From: Entoloma clypeatum
Lineage: Eukaryota; Basidiomycota; Agaricomycetes; Agaricales; Entolomataceae
Reading direction: 5' to 3'
Assembly (NCBI GenBank): GCA_963565915.1
Contig: OY751490.1
Span: 4,464,001 to 4,528,000 of the forward strand
DNA length: 64,000 bases
Part shown: piece after piece, positions 40,801 to 50,092 of the stretch
Layout of the letters: every line of letters starts with the position of its first letter
How positions within the stretch are numbered: position 1 is the first letter of the stretch
Notes under the pieces: model-generated
What the model saw: the letters and a program-made list of their open reading frames with translations, nothing else
What the model was told of the DNA's origin: nothing
Databases searched by the model: none
Translations under genes and position numbers: made by a program

Positions 40801-41756
40801 GACCACAATTTGCGGCAATATTTATGAAGGAACTAAATAAAATATTGGGGATCACAACTAAATTATCAACGGCGTATCATCCGCAAACAGACGGACAGAC
40901 GGAACGCATCAACCAGGAGTTGGAACAATATCTAAGATCATTTATTTCCCATCGGCAAACAGATTGGCCCGAATGGATGGCAACCGCGGAGTTCGCCTAT
41001 AATAATAAAATTCACACGGCAACTCAGTTTTCGCCGTTCTATGTAAATTATGGGTTTAACCCTAGGATGGGCGTAGAACCTCGGAGGGCAGAAAAGTCAG
41101 AACCGGCAAAAGAATTCGCAGAGCGAATGAAGAAGATACATGAGGAGGCGGAAGCGGCGCTAGTAAAAGCACGAGAAGAGATGGAACGGTATGCGAACCT
41201 GAAACGGGGTGATGCACCAGTTTACAAAGTTGGCGACAAAGTTTGGTTATCGACTAAAGACCTGAAGTTGAACCGACCCTTAAAGAAACTTGCCGAACGA
41301 TGGATTGGACCCTATACCATAACCAAAATCATTTCGTCACACGCCGTAGAACTTAAATTACCGAAAACCTGGAAAATCCACCCGGTCATCAATGTATCAC
41401 GAGTCCGATTATTTAAGGAACCACTATTTATGTCACAAAGGGTGCAGGCACCAAACCCGATAGTTATCAATGGCGAAGAGGAGTACGATGTCGCAAAAGT
41501 TATTGACTCAAGGTTGAAGAGAGGAAAGCTGGAATATTTAGTGCAATGGGAGGGTCTGACTCAGGACCACAACACGTGGGAACCTGAGGATCACCTAGAA
41601 CATGCCAAGGAAGCGGTGGAGGACTTCTTTAAATTAAACCCGAATGCACCTCGGCGCTTACGCGCAAACATCTTTGAAGGATTGGAATTTAAACCATATG
41701 AAAATTTCACGAACACCCCGGACGACATCATATCTCGCCTGGAAGTCGAGATCTAG
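37821..41756 (+). CDS. pol: C2 pol: protease, RT, RNase H, integrase, chromodomain
   Basis: Full-length and uninterrupted, with the same domains and catalytic residues as C1 pol. The only residue difference I noticed is near the end (NTPDD here, NTPND in C1). Probably functional. Confidence 0.93.
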   Translation, partial: CERQPVNPPLALTNRYECLPIDSYVHKDIVKSWFQKLTDAAVTYNKILLDKPSRKEKPKKDESDLDTLVNYIIGEPSETRLGSSPTDECLIPCCKESDNLTRQTDSMGEPSFIRSASLEKELMMKITLETLQDKRTFDVEALLDSGATGMFIDLDFAKRNNIKLRELPFPIRVYNVDGTLNQGGSITHEAVMAMRYKGHVEIAVFEACNLGKAKIIVGHTWLKRHNPEIDWEKAEIKLSRCPEECGMRRTRYLNKTARTRWGGRMEEVVEGNKEEMEEEVIHTLRAAKREPSDEVPAEQVVPRKYHKYLSVFEKKASERLPVRKPWDHAIDLKPDFVPKKAKVYPLSPDERKEVSEFVNDQLRKGYIRPTKSPQTSPVFFIPKKDGKKRMVQDYRHINSWTVRNNYPLPLIPELIDKLKGKKRFTKMDLRWGYNNVRIKEGDEWKAAFTTPDGAFEPTVMFFGLNNSPSTFQTMMNDIFRDLIDQGDVVIYIDDILVATEGEKGHSEIVEEILKRLRENDLFLKPGKCFFDRDEIEFLGLIIGKDGIRMDPSKVDAIKQWPKPTKVKEVQSFLGLANFYRRFVKDFSKVAGPLHKLTRKETIWNWKEEQEEAFDMLKKLFTEAPILVSPDPDRKLRVESDASDFATGAILSMECEDEKWRPCAFLSKGLNDVERNYDVHDKEMLGIIRALEAWRHHLEGAKHEVEIWTDHKNLEYFMQGRKLNRRQARWALYLTRFNFKLIHKAGTSMGKADALSRRVDHRKGVENDNEDVTLLKPEYFHLRAMDRGHILIDGEESKLLKRIRDAKEFDEQVLKAVEELKKTNTKTLRADEWHEEQGLWLHRGKVYVPKSQELREEIIKLHHDNPVAGHPGQWKTLELVTRNYWWPSITNMVKAYVEGCDRCQRSKNVPQPLAGKLKANTEHAGPWKHVTADFIVGLPEAQGYNAVLVVACRSTKQSHFIKTRDEVSAEGLAKLYRDEVWKLHGLPESLTSDRGPQFAAIFMKELNKILGITTKLSTAYHPQTDGQTERINQELEQYLRSFISHRQTDWPEWMATAEFAYNNKIHTATQFSPFYVNYGFNPRMGVEPRRAEKSEPAKEFAERMKKIHEEAEAALVKAREEMERYANLKRGDAPVYKVGDKVWLSTKDLKLNRPLKKLAERWIGPYTITKIISSHAVELKLPKTWKIHPVINVSRVRLFKEPLFMSQRVQAPNPIVINGEEEYDVAKVIDSRLKRGKLEYLVQWEGLTQDHNTWEPEDHLEHAKEAVEDFFKLNPNAPRRLRANIFEGLEFKPYENFTNTPDDIISRLEVEI

Positions 41757-41767
41757 AAAGGGGGTAA

Positions 41768-42055
41768 TGTTATGATCGTATTTTCACTTTTCACTTTATC
41801 TTATCTTATCTCGATCTTATCTTATCTACATCATATCGCACATAAGGACATCTTATCATTATCACGCAGCATGACGCTGCCACAATGCAGCCTCATGGAA
41901 TTTACATATATAAGTAGAGTACTTTCACTTGTATTCGATAGCTTGTTCTCTTGAGATTCCTGCTGGGTCTCTGGGCAATTCAGTTCACTTCACATTTTCC
42001 ACTTCGTTCTTAAGTTTGGGCTCGCGACGTCGTTTGACTTAGCGTCGCCTCAACA
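41768..42055 (+). repeat. C2 3' LTR
   Basis: 288 bp, preceded by AGAAAGGGGGTAA and followed by CCTTC. Confidence 0.93.
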
Positions 42056-42354
42056 CCTTCTCTGCCTTCCTCTCTGCTCGTCTCCGCTCTTTCGCCGCCC
42101 TCTTCGCCTCTGCGCGCTCTGCATCTTCCTTCGCGCGCTCCTCTGCCTCCTGCAGCTTCCTCTCCAACTCTTCGGTGACCTTCTTCTGGCGCTCCCTTTC
42201 AGCACGAAGAGCGGCGAGGGGTGAGTTCTCAGCGGACATAACGGATAGGCGTTGGGATAGATGTTGTGGTTGGGTGACAAGAGAGAAAGATCACACACAA
42301 AGCTTTTCAACCAACGGTCACATGGATTACCTCATCTGGGCCTCAGGGTTCGGC

Positions 42355-42370
42355 CCTAAGAGGGAAATAC
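42355..42370 (+). other. B polypurine tract
   Basis: CCTAAGAGGGAAATAC directly before the LTR start; nearly the same as in G1 and G2. Upstream lies GGCCTCAGGGTTCGG, which resembles the inverse of the sequence after the G2 tract. Confidence 0.7.
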
Positions 42371-42913
42371 TGTCATAACCATACGATTCACATCCGACTT
42401 ATCCGACGACTCCGACATTTCATCCGCTCCGACATCCGCTCCAACAACATTCTATTTATATTGAATATACTTCTACTACGTAACATCTCAACCATACTTA
42501 CAAGTAGACATATGTTGTTCACTTTTCATTTGCTACTCTCCGTACTCCGAATGTTCTGATGGTCAACTCCAATATCTGCACATCACTTATAGTAATGCTG
42601 ATCATTCTAGTCTACTATAAATAGTGTACAAACCTGTTGTAGAACCTCAGTTCAAATATCATATGTTATACCTCATTCGCATCCGTCTCTACTTGCCTTT
42701 GAGCATTCTCTCTGTCACCTCCGCTCATCCGCTCATCCGCTCATCCGACATCCGCCAATCCGAAATCAAGGACCACATCAAAGAGTGGGGCGCAACGCAC
42801 AAGTTGAAGCCAGGTCCTTTCTGCCAACGTCGCACTTACCGCATTCTGCTCCTCTGCTACTCCGCTCCGACTCGTCCGACGTTTTCCGACGTTGAGAAAC
42901 ACGCTACGTGACA
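42371..42913 (+). repeat. B 3' LTR
   Basis: 543 bp, TGTCATAACC...CTACGTGACA, rich in TCCGCTC/TCCGACATCCG words. Followed by GTGAG, matching 23875-23879. Confidence 0.85.
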
Positions 42914-43758
42914 GTGAGACATCTGATTCCATCAGAATTGGAAACATCACAACCATCGAAAACCCATGGATTGCAGGCATCAAGGCTTCGAACCGCATGG
43001 AGACAGAAGTAGCGCAGGGCCTAAAAAAGAATCCTCATTGGTATCAGCAGGAGAATGGGATCACCTATGCAGGAGAACGAGTCTATGTTCCACCAGATCC
43101 ACAATTACAACAAGAATTGATGTTCGAGTCACACGATGCACCAGTGGCTGGACATCCAGGACAGTACCGGACACATGAACTCCTCACTCGCACCTACTGG
43201 TGGCCTACCATACTGCATGATGTGAAGAAGTACGTGAAGGGTTGTGACACTTGTCAACGCAACAAGATTAACCGACAAAAGCAACACGCTCCGCTACATC
43301 CCCATGCAGCACCAAGTCACCCATGGGAAGACATAGGGATCGACGTTGTGGGACCGATACCAGAATCTGATGGAAAAAATGCAATTCTGGTCATCACAGA
43401 TAGACATTCGAAGATGCTTCACCTCATTCCAACAACCGTGGAACTATCAGCTGAGGGATTAGCCAAGATCTATCAGGATCAGATATGGAAGCTTCATGGG
43501 ACCCCCAAGAAGATCATCAGCGATAGGGGACCGCGGTTCGCCGCGAAGTTCATGGAGATACTCTGCCACATGTTAGGGATCAAGAGGAACCTGTCCACCA
43601 CATACCACCCACAGACTGATGGACAGGCCGAGCGATCGCATCAGGAGATGGAAGTGTTCTTTGTCAACCATCTACAGGATGATTGGGCTGAATGGATTGC
43701 AATCGCAGAGTTCCAGTACAATGACAAAGAACATCAGGCAACGAAGCACACCCCATTC
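42914..43758 (+). pseudogene. A1 integrase block
   Basis: It continues A1 pol after element B ([17 protein letters not shown]). Zinc site [18 protein letters not shown]...CDTCQRNK; catalytic [15 protein letters not shown] and DGQAERSHQ are all present. Three codons are missing at EVFFVNHL relative to A2. The copia insertion D cuts it at TKHTPF; the frame resumes at 49503. Confidence 0.85.
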
Positions 43759-44068
43759 TGTTGAAACTTTTCCCATCACGTAGATTAGATTTAGATTAGA
43801 TCACATCACGTGACCATTACATATCTTTCTTACATACTTGTTTGGTTGGTACAAACAGTAGTACAGTATATAAGACCAGGAAACTGTCAATACGAACAAG
43901 TTGTCTCTTGACTCTTAACCAGCTCCATCGCTCTTACCAGCCTCAACCGCTCTCATCAGCCTCACCCCTCCCAAACCATGTAAGTGACTAGAACGGTTGT
44001 GTAGAGTACTTCCACTGTAGCTGGTTGCTCAGTACATCTGTGGCTAGCGCCCAGGTGGAACTTCAACA
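43759..44068 (+). repeat. D 5' LTR
   Basis: 310 bp, TGTTGAAACTTTTCCC...GAACTTCAACA, with a GTATATAAG box near 43868. Confidence 0.94.
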
Positions 44069-44080
44069 GGTTATGGGCCC
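44069..44080 (+). other. D primer-binding site, half-tRNA iMet type
   Basis: GGTTATGGGCCC starts directly after the LTR. It is complementary to GGGCCCATAACC, the anticodon region of many eukaryotic initiator Met tRNAs. Drosophila copia primes from a cleaved iMet tRNA fragment in this way. The exact host tRNA sequence is not in the window. Confidence 0.68.
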
Positions 44081-44430
44081 CGGATAGCAGAGGGACTTGG
44101 GAAACGCTGGCAACAGCAAGTACCTGCCCACTCTACCCTGGTTGGCAAAGAACCGATCGAAAGATCTAGGTTCTGAGTCATACTTCTTCACATATGAACC
44201 TGGGAACGTCATTACGACAAGTACCTGTCATGAGACGTCCCTAAGGGGATTGACCTAGTACACTTCATGTGGAAACGTTGATCACACCTTATACGTTTCT
44301 GACATATAAAGGGTTTTCCCGTGACCACTATTCCTAAAGGGAATATGTCATAAGGAATCATTTAATTGTTTTCTTGAATCATATTCATAACACATCACTG
44401 ATTGGGAACCCTTTTTTAGATCCATCTACA

Positions 44431-47400
44431 ATGTCTACCTCTCGCTCTGCTCTTGACACCATCGCCCCCTTTGACGGCATTGACTACCAAAGCTGGGCCG
44501 AGAAAATGAAGTCCTACCTCCTCCATCAAGGAGTCTGGCGCATCGTCTCTGGCGATATCACCCGTCCCGAGATCGCCGACTTCACCACTACGGTCTCCAC
44601 TCCCAGTCCCACCGCCGCTGCTCCCCCTGTGCTGACTACCACGGTTGACCAGCCCGGCTTCCGCAAGGAAGAAAAAGCCTGGATCAGGGACGACGACGTA
44701 GCTCTCGGGGCGATACGCCTAAAAATCTCTGAGGCGATCAGACGCCACATCAAAAACAGTACCTCGGCTCTTGGCGCATGGAAAACGTTGAAAGACGCCT
44801 ACTCCAAGATATCCCCGGCGGTCATCTTCGGCGACTTCAAAGCCGCCGCCACCTACAAACTGTCTGGACACGACCCCGTCCCTGAAATCGAACACCTGGG
44901 GTCTCTCTTCACCCGTCTCGCCGATTCGAATTTTGTTGTCCCCGATCTGATGCAGGCAATGATCTTGGCCAATGCGATTCCCGACGCCTGGTCATCACTC
45001 TCCACCGCTCTCTTCCAGGTGTACGACGCCGATGACTTCACATGGCAGGCCGTCGCCGACAGCGTCATCTCGGAATACAGGCGCAAGTATTCGGTCGGGT
45101 CTACTCGTACGTCCAATGAGCAGGCCAAGAAAATTTCTGGGACAAAGCGAAAGGGGCAGGACCCCAAATGGGAAAAGCAGCAAAAGCCGAGTACCTCACA
45201 GAACGACGCTGACGAGCAGCCTAACTCGACCGACCATAGTACCGCTTCTGAAAAGAAGAAGGGAAAAGGACGCTGGCGCAATCAGAAGAAAAGCGCCAAC
45301 ACTGCGGACAACACGTCCGACCATGTGGAGGAAACGGTTGAGTTTGTTGCTCCCGCCATACACTTCCCTCCACCATCCTTCACTACCGTCACCGGGCGCG
45401 GAAAAACGATGAGTACCGCCCAGCCAGACTCTCAGCGGATGCAGTCGCTCCTTCAGCGAATGAACCCGCCTCCATCCCAGTACACCGGGCTTCCTTCGGG
45501 CAAGCCGTCCGTGTGGAAGAAAAACGACCATGTTCGCAAACTCGCGCGCGGCATTGGTGCTCGCCCCTCAGGGTCAAATCTTCGCATTCTGGATACGATT
45601 ATCCCAGAAGAAGACGAAAGACCGTCCAAGCAGCGTCGAGTTACTCCGCCGCTGGACCAAACCCTTAGGATGATGGACATAGACCATCAAAGCAAGCGGA
45701 TGGGGCCGGACCAATTCGAAGATGGGCTCATTGAACTTGACGGTTCATCATCTTCCTCTCCTGAATCTGACCAATTAAGGAAAGCTAATAACACCTCCTT
45801 ACAGACGTGTAAAATATTAGCTAGTACTAGTGCAGAATGTATGGATCATATTGACAACGATCTATATAAAAAATACACAAAGCACTTTGCGTCATGCACA
45901 CACTGTAAGGAGAAAGAACGTGCACAATGGATCTTAGACTCCGGTGCTTCGTTACACTTTACCCATGAGTTCAAGGACTTCGCATACTACAGGCCTCTTA
46001 AAGCTAAGCGATTTGTCCAAACAGCTGAAAAGGGAAAGAAACTGGAAATTCTCGGAGTTGGGGCCGTTCCAGTACGGCATACCCTAAATGGGGAAATAAA
46101 AACCCACCTTCTCCGACCTGTATTCTACATTCCGGACATGGACACACGCCTATTGTCCCTAGGCGTCTTCCTTAATCACAGTTACAAAGTAGACGGAATG
46201 CGTGGAGAAATCAACATCTCCAAAGGACAGAACAAAATACAGTTCTCGCCTCACATTCTCGGACAAACCATTTATTGGTTAGACACTGAAATACGCTATG
46301 ACCAAATCCACGCGATCTCTAGCGAAATCACTGTCGAAACCTGGCATAAACGCCTTGGCCACCCAAATGACCAAGCGCTCAATAAGATTCCCACCAGTAC
46401 CAAAGGAGTACCCAAAACGTTAGTACGTGAAAAATCACAGGAAAACTGCACGGGGTGCCTAAAAGGGAAAATGCCGAATCAATCTTATCCTAACTCGATG
46501 ACAAGGGCTGTCAAACCCTTTGATTTGATCCATTCGGATTTGAAGCAGATATCCACGGCATCTTACCATAAGTACAAATATTTCCTTACATTTTTGGACG
46601 ATTTTTCATCCCATGTCTGGGTCGTCTTGCTTAGGAAGAAGTCAGGCGCCATCACGGCGCTGAAACAATTCCTTGCGATGATCCAGAATCAATTTGCCGC
46701 TACCCCTAAAAAGTGGCGGGTTGATGGAGGTGGAGAATTTGACGAATACAAGGATGTACTTGCCGATCATGGAATTCTGATCGATGTCACGCTCCCATAT
46801 CAGCACCAGCAGAATGGTAGAGCAGAAAGGATCAATCGAACACTATGGGAAAAATCTCAGGCATTGCGCTTCGATGCATGCTTACCGCCCATGTGGTGGG
46901 AATTCTGTTTGGAACACGCAGCATTTCTCTACAACAGAACCCCCATGCAGCGTCTTGAATGGAAAACCCCTTACTTCAGGGTAACCAATGAGATCCCTGA
47001 CATGTCTAGCGTCAGAGTCTTTGGATGCCAAGCATACGTATATATCCCAAAAGAAAAACGCAGAAACTCCCTGGAGTCAAGATCTCGATTGATGATTTAT
47101 CTCGGATCAAAACCAGGGGTCAAAGGATACCGCTTCATGGATCCTGAGACCAACACGATTTTCATGGGTGGGAAAGCTATCTTTGATGAAAGCAAGTACC
47201 CTAGATGCCACATCGACCCTTTGCCAGAAAACCATCCAGAAATGGAAAACCCAGAGCCGGCTGATGAGTTTGAGGATCTCATCCCTGGCAGCAACGACGA
47301 CGAAAGTCACAACGAAACACCTCATGACCCACTTCCCATTGAACAGGATCAACCTGAATCAGACAACGAATTGCCTGCCAGTGAGCCTGATGACGAACCG

Positions 47401-49125
47401 CAAGTACCAGATCGACCGATCAGGGAACGACGAGTTCGGAAGATGCCAGGAAGCATCTATGGGGAAGACACTCCAGCGTCTGATCTTGAAAAATTAGATC
47501 GAAGACGGAGACTGGGCGGTCAAACGGCATGGATGAATGACCTCCTTATGGAGGCAATATCAGTCCAAGTTGGCATTGTCGACATGTCCCATAAAGACAT
47601 ATATCCTCTTCCAAATAAAGAAGACTGGTATGCGGCTGAACGTAAAGAGCTAGATATGCTCAAACGCCGCGGGGTGATCACGGAGCTAGTACCCCTGCCT
47701 GAAGGGAGGAAAGCTCTAAGGAACAAATGGGTTTACAATGAAAAGTCCGATGGGCGTCTGAAAGCACGCCTCGTCGCAAAAGGCTTCTCACAGGTAGAAG
47801 GGATCGACTTTGATCAGATCTTCTCACCAGTCGTAAGATATGAAACCGTCCGATTAATACTGGCATTGACAGCCCTTGAAGGGTGGTTCATGACACTTTT
47901 GGACGTCTCATCAGCCTTCCTCTATGGAACGCTCCATGAGGTCATCTACATGCGACAGCCTGAGGGCTACGTAGTAAAAGGGAAAGAACACCTCGTGTAC
48001 CGACTATACAAAGCCCTATATGGACTTAAGCAGGCCGCACTAGCCTGGTGGAGGGAACTTGATTCCTCCATGAAAAAGCTCGGCTTTGTCCGGCTTCACT
48101 CCGATGCGGGTGTTTTCATTCACAAAAGTACCAACGGGGAAATTGTAATCGCCGTCATCTATGTCGACGACTCTGCTTTTCTCGGCACAAACCGGGAATA
48201 TACGCTAGAGAAAAAGAGGGCCTTCATGACCACATGGGAATGTAGGGACCTAGGGCACCTCGTGCCTGGTGGGGAACCAAAAGAGTTTCTTTCGATCCAG
48301 ATAAGGCAACATGGGAAGAGGATCTTCATTGATCAAGTACCTTACCTTGAGAAAATACTCACACGCATGGGGATGAGTGAATCCAATGCGACCCATACCC
48401 CACTCCCTACGGGCTACAAACCCATGGCATCCGAAAATGAACCCAATGCGGAACTCCGATCCAAGTACCAATCTGTCATCGGATCACTCCTATATCTGAT
48501 GATTGGAACGAGGCCTGACATCTGCTTTGCTGTAATCAAAATGTCTCAATTTTCCACGAATCCCACCAAACGTCATTTAGAAGTGGCTAGGGATATTTGC
48601 AGATATTTGAAGGCAACAAAAGATTATGCAATCATGTATGATGGGGACTCAGGGAAAGGGATCTATGCATTCACAGACTCCGACTGGGCGTCAGATGAAA
48701 ACACAAGGAGGTCTACCACCGGCTTCTTCATATCACTGGCGTCTGGAGCAATAACATGGGTATCATCGGCGCAAAAAACCATTGCCCTCTCTTCTACAGA
48801 AGCAGAGTATATGGCGCTATCAGATTGCAGTCGCGCAGCAACATGGCTGAGAAGCATGCTTGCCGAACTTGGAATGCAGATCGGATCAGTACCGATCTAT
48901 GGAGATAACAACGGCTCCGTCTTTATCGCATCCAACCCTGTAACTGAGAAGCGATCCAAGCACATCGACGTGCGATTCCACTTTGTCAGAGAAAAAGTAT
49001 CCAAAGGCATCATCACGGTCGAATTCATTGAAGGAGTGAATAACCCTGCAGATCTTTTAACTAAGAATCTGGGGAAAATCCTCTTTAGCAAGTTTATCCC
49101 GTACTTTGGATTACTAAAAAACTAG
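44431..49125 (+). CDS. D gag-pol polyprotein (copia order)
   Basis: 1564 residues from the ATG at 44431 (TACAATGTC); the frame is open 57 nt upstream without an ATG. The gag part opens FDGIDYQSWAEKMKSYLLHQ, a UBN2-like core. I see no CCHC zinc knuckle, only a Lys-rich linker. Protease WILDSGASLHFTHE lies near residue 503. The integrase zinc site WHKRLGHPND...CTGC is near 637-675, with catalytic HSDLK, VDGGGEF and GRAERIN. RT motif KARLVAKGF is followed by YVDDSAF near 1244. RNase H TDSDWASDENTRRSTTGF is near 1415, with the usual KHIDVRFHFVRE end. Gag and pol share one frame, so their ratio must be set in another way. Confidence 0.94.
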   Translation: MSTSRSALDTIAPFDGIDYQSWAEKMKSYLLHQGVWRIVSGDITRPEIADFTTTVSTPSPTAAAPPVLTTTVDQPGFRKEEKAWIRDDDVALGAIRLKISEAIRRHIKNSTSALGAWKTLKDAYSKISPAVIFGDFKAAATYKLSGHDPVPEIEHLGSLFTRLADSNFVVPDLMQAMILANAIPDAWSSLSTALFQVYDADDFTWQAVADSVISEYRRKYSVGSTRTSNEQAKKISGTKRKGQDPKWEKQQKPSTSQNDADEQPNSTDHSTASEKKKGKGRWRNQKKSANTADNTSDHVEETVEFVAPAIHFPPPSFTTVTGRGKTMSTAQPDSQRMQSLLQRMNPPPSQYTGLPSGKPSVWKKNDHVRKLARGIGARPSGSNLRILDTIIPEEDERPSKQRRVTPPLDQTLRMMDIDHQSKRMGPDQFEDGLIELDGSSSSSPESDQLRKANNTSLQTCKILASTSAECMDHIDNDLYKKYTKHFASCTHCKEKERAQWILDSGASLHFTHEFKDFAYYRPLKAKRFVQTAEKGKKLEILGVGAVPVRHTLNGEIKTHLLRPVFYIPDMDTRLLSLGVFLNHSYKVDGMRGEINISKGQNKIQFSPHILGQTIYWLDTEIRYDQIHAISSEITVETWHKRLGHPNDQALNKIPTSTKGVPKTLVREKSQENCTGCLKGKMPNQSYPNSMTRAVKPFDLIHSDLKQISTASYHKYKYFLTFLDDFSSHVWVVLLRKKSGAITALKQFLAMIQNQFAATPKKWRVDGGGEFDEYKDVLADHGILIDVTLPYQHQQNGRAERINRTLWEKSQALRFDACLPPMWWEFCLEHAAFLYNRTPMQRLEWKTPYFRVTNEIPDMSSVRVFGCQAYVYIPKEKRRNSLESRSRLMIYLGSKPGVKGYRFMDPETNTIFMGGKAIFDESKYPRCHIDPLPENHPEMENPEPADEFEDLIPGSNDDESHNETPHDPLPIEQDQPESDNELPASEPDDEPQVPDRPIRERRVRKMPGSIYGEDTPASDLEKLDRRRRLGGQTAWMNDLLMEAISVQVGIVDMSHKDIYPLPNKEDWYAAERKELDMLKRRGVITELVPLPEGRKALRNKWVYNEKSDGRLKARLVAKGFSQVEGIDFDQIFSPVVRYETVRLILALTALEGWFMTLLDVSSAFLYGTLHEVIYMRQPEGYVVKGKEHLVYRLYKALYGLKQAALAWWRELDSSMKKLGFVRLHSDAGVFIHKSTNGEIVIAVIYVDDSAFLGTNREYTLEKKRAFMTTWECRDLGHLVPGGEPKEFLSIQIRQHGKRIFIDQVPYLEKILTRMGMSESNATHTPLPTGYKPMASENEPNAELRSKYQSVIGSLLYLMIGTRPDICFAVIKMSQFSTNPTKRHLEVARDICRYLKATKDYAIMYDGDSGKGIYAFTDSDWASDENTRRSTTGFFISLASGAITWVSSAQKTIALSSTEAEYMALSDCSRAATWLRSMLAELGMQIGSVPIYGDNNGSVFIASNPVTEKRSKHIDVRFHFVREKVSKGIITVEFIEGVNNPADLLTKNLGKILFSKFIPYFGLLKN

Positions 49126-49183
49126 ACGAAGAAAAGTACCTACATGGGAAAAATAAAGATGTATTTAGAAGTATGTACTAAAT

Positions 49184-49192
49184 ATGGGGGGG
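49184..49192 (+). other. D polypurine tract
   Basis: A run ATGGGGGGG ends at the base before the 3' LTR. Confidence 0.7.
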
Positions 49193-49502
49193 TGTTGAAA
49201 CTTTTCCCATCACGTAGATTAGATTTAGATTAGATCACATCACGTGACCATTACATATCTTTCTTACATACTTGTTTGGTTGGTACAAACAGTAGTACGG
49301 TATATAAGACCAGGAAACTGTCAATACGAACAAGTTGTCTCTTGACTCTTAACCAGCTCCATCGCTCTTACCAGCCTCAACCGCTCTCATCAGCCTCACC
49401 CCTCCCAAACCATGTAAGTGACTAGAACGGTTGTGTAGAGTACTTCCACTGTAGCTGGTTGCTCAGTACATCTGTGGCTAGCGCCCAGGTGGAACTTCAA
49501 CA
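49193..49502 (+). repeat. D 3' LTR
   Basis: 310 bp, partner of 43759-44068, followed by CATTC. Confidence 0.94.
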
Positions 49503-50092
49503 CATTCTACCTCAACTACGGTTTACATCCGTGGAAGGGAGAGCTCGTGTTAGAAGATACTAATCCGGCTGCCAACGACTTCTTGAAAAAACTTAAACAG
49601 GCACGAGAAGAAGCCAATGCTGCGCTGAAACAAGCACAGGATCAGATGAAGAAGACAGTTGACACAGGGCGAAGTCCATCTCGGAACTACCGCATCGGAG
49701 ACAAGGTGTGGCTGGAAGGGACTAACATCAGGACCAATCGCCCCTCAGAGAAACTTGATGCACTCCGACATGGACCATTCAAAGTCCTAGAGAAGAAAGG
49801 AGCTAGCGCGTACCTTCTTGATCTTCCGAAGACTTGGAAGATGATTCACCCTGTGTTCAACGAGACCCTGTTGTCACCATATGAAACTCCAAAGTATGCC
49901 ATCCAGAAAAAGAAATCAGCCCCTGATCCGATCATCGTCGAAGGATGAGAAGAGTACCATGTGTCTACAATCCTAGACTCTCGAAAGTTCCGTGGAAAGA
50001 TCCAGTACCTCGTCCAGTGGGAAGGATATGGCCCAGAAGAGAACACATGGGAACCTCAAGCTAATGTTCAGAACGCTCAAGATTTGATCCGT
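49503..50092 (+). pseudogene. A1 integrase C-terminus and chromodomain
   Basis: It resumes with [14 protein letters not shown] after the copia element and runs to IIVEG, where a TGA (49946-49948) replaces the Arg codon seen in A2. Beyond it the chromodomain [16 protein letters not shown] is still readable to NAQDLIR, where unknown sequence begins at 50093. Confidence 0.83.

Larger units (their letters stand above)
35909..42055 (+). mobile_element. gypsy C2: complete copy of the C family
   Basis: LTRs 35909-36196 and 41768-42055 (288 bp each, three transitions apart by eye). Perfect CCTTC duplications lie at 35904-35908 and 42056-42060. Internal sequence is nearly identical to C1, offset 9872 bp, with the same gag, shift site, pol and purine tract. 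It sits inside exon 1 of the antisense gene of B. Confidence 0.94.
35644..42239 (-). pseudogene. B antisense Zn2Cys6-like gene, split by C2 and cut by A2
   Basis: Reading the minus strand, exon 1 starts at the ATG 42239 (MSAENSPLAALRAERERQKK, then a charged coiled coil). It is interrupted at 42056 by C2 and continues in the same frame at 35908 once one CCTTC duplication is removed. Then come an Ala/Asp repeat and CTSCLKAGDLCFW. The donor GTGAGT is at 35722 and the acceptor TTTAG precedes 35672. Exon 2 reads ENDNASSCWR and is then cut by the A2 LTR at 35643, where the next codon would begin with T. The first half-cluster (CX2CX6C), intron position and loop length (11) match the genes of G1 and G2. 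The remainder is lost. Confidence 0.8.
23880..42913 (+). mobile_element. gypsy B: LTR remnants and antisense gene, hosting A2 and C2
   Basis: Its outer ends carry a perfect GTGAG duplication (23875-23879 and 42914-42918) inside the A1 pol. B's own sequence is a 103-bp 5' LTR fragment (23880-23982), pieces of an antisense Zn2Cys6-like gene (35644-35908 and 42056-42239), a polypurine tract and a complete 3' LTR (42371-42913). No gag or pol of B remains; A2 begins directly at the 5' LTR break. The plus orientation is inferred from the antisense gene on the minus strand and the tract before the 3' LTR, as in G1 and G2. Confidence 0.8.
43759..49502 (+). mobile_element. copia D: complete, intact Ty1/copia element
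   Basis: 5744 bp with 310-bp LTRs (43759-44068 and 49193-49502) that differ at one base by eye (ACAGTATATAAG against ACGGTATATAAG). Perfect CATTC duplications lie at 43754-43758 and 49503-49507. Primer site, single long frame in copia order (integrase before RT) and a G-rich purine tract are all present. It is young and potentially active. It lies inside the A1 integrase. Confidence 0.95.
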
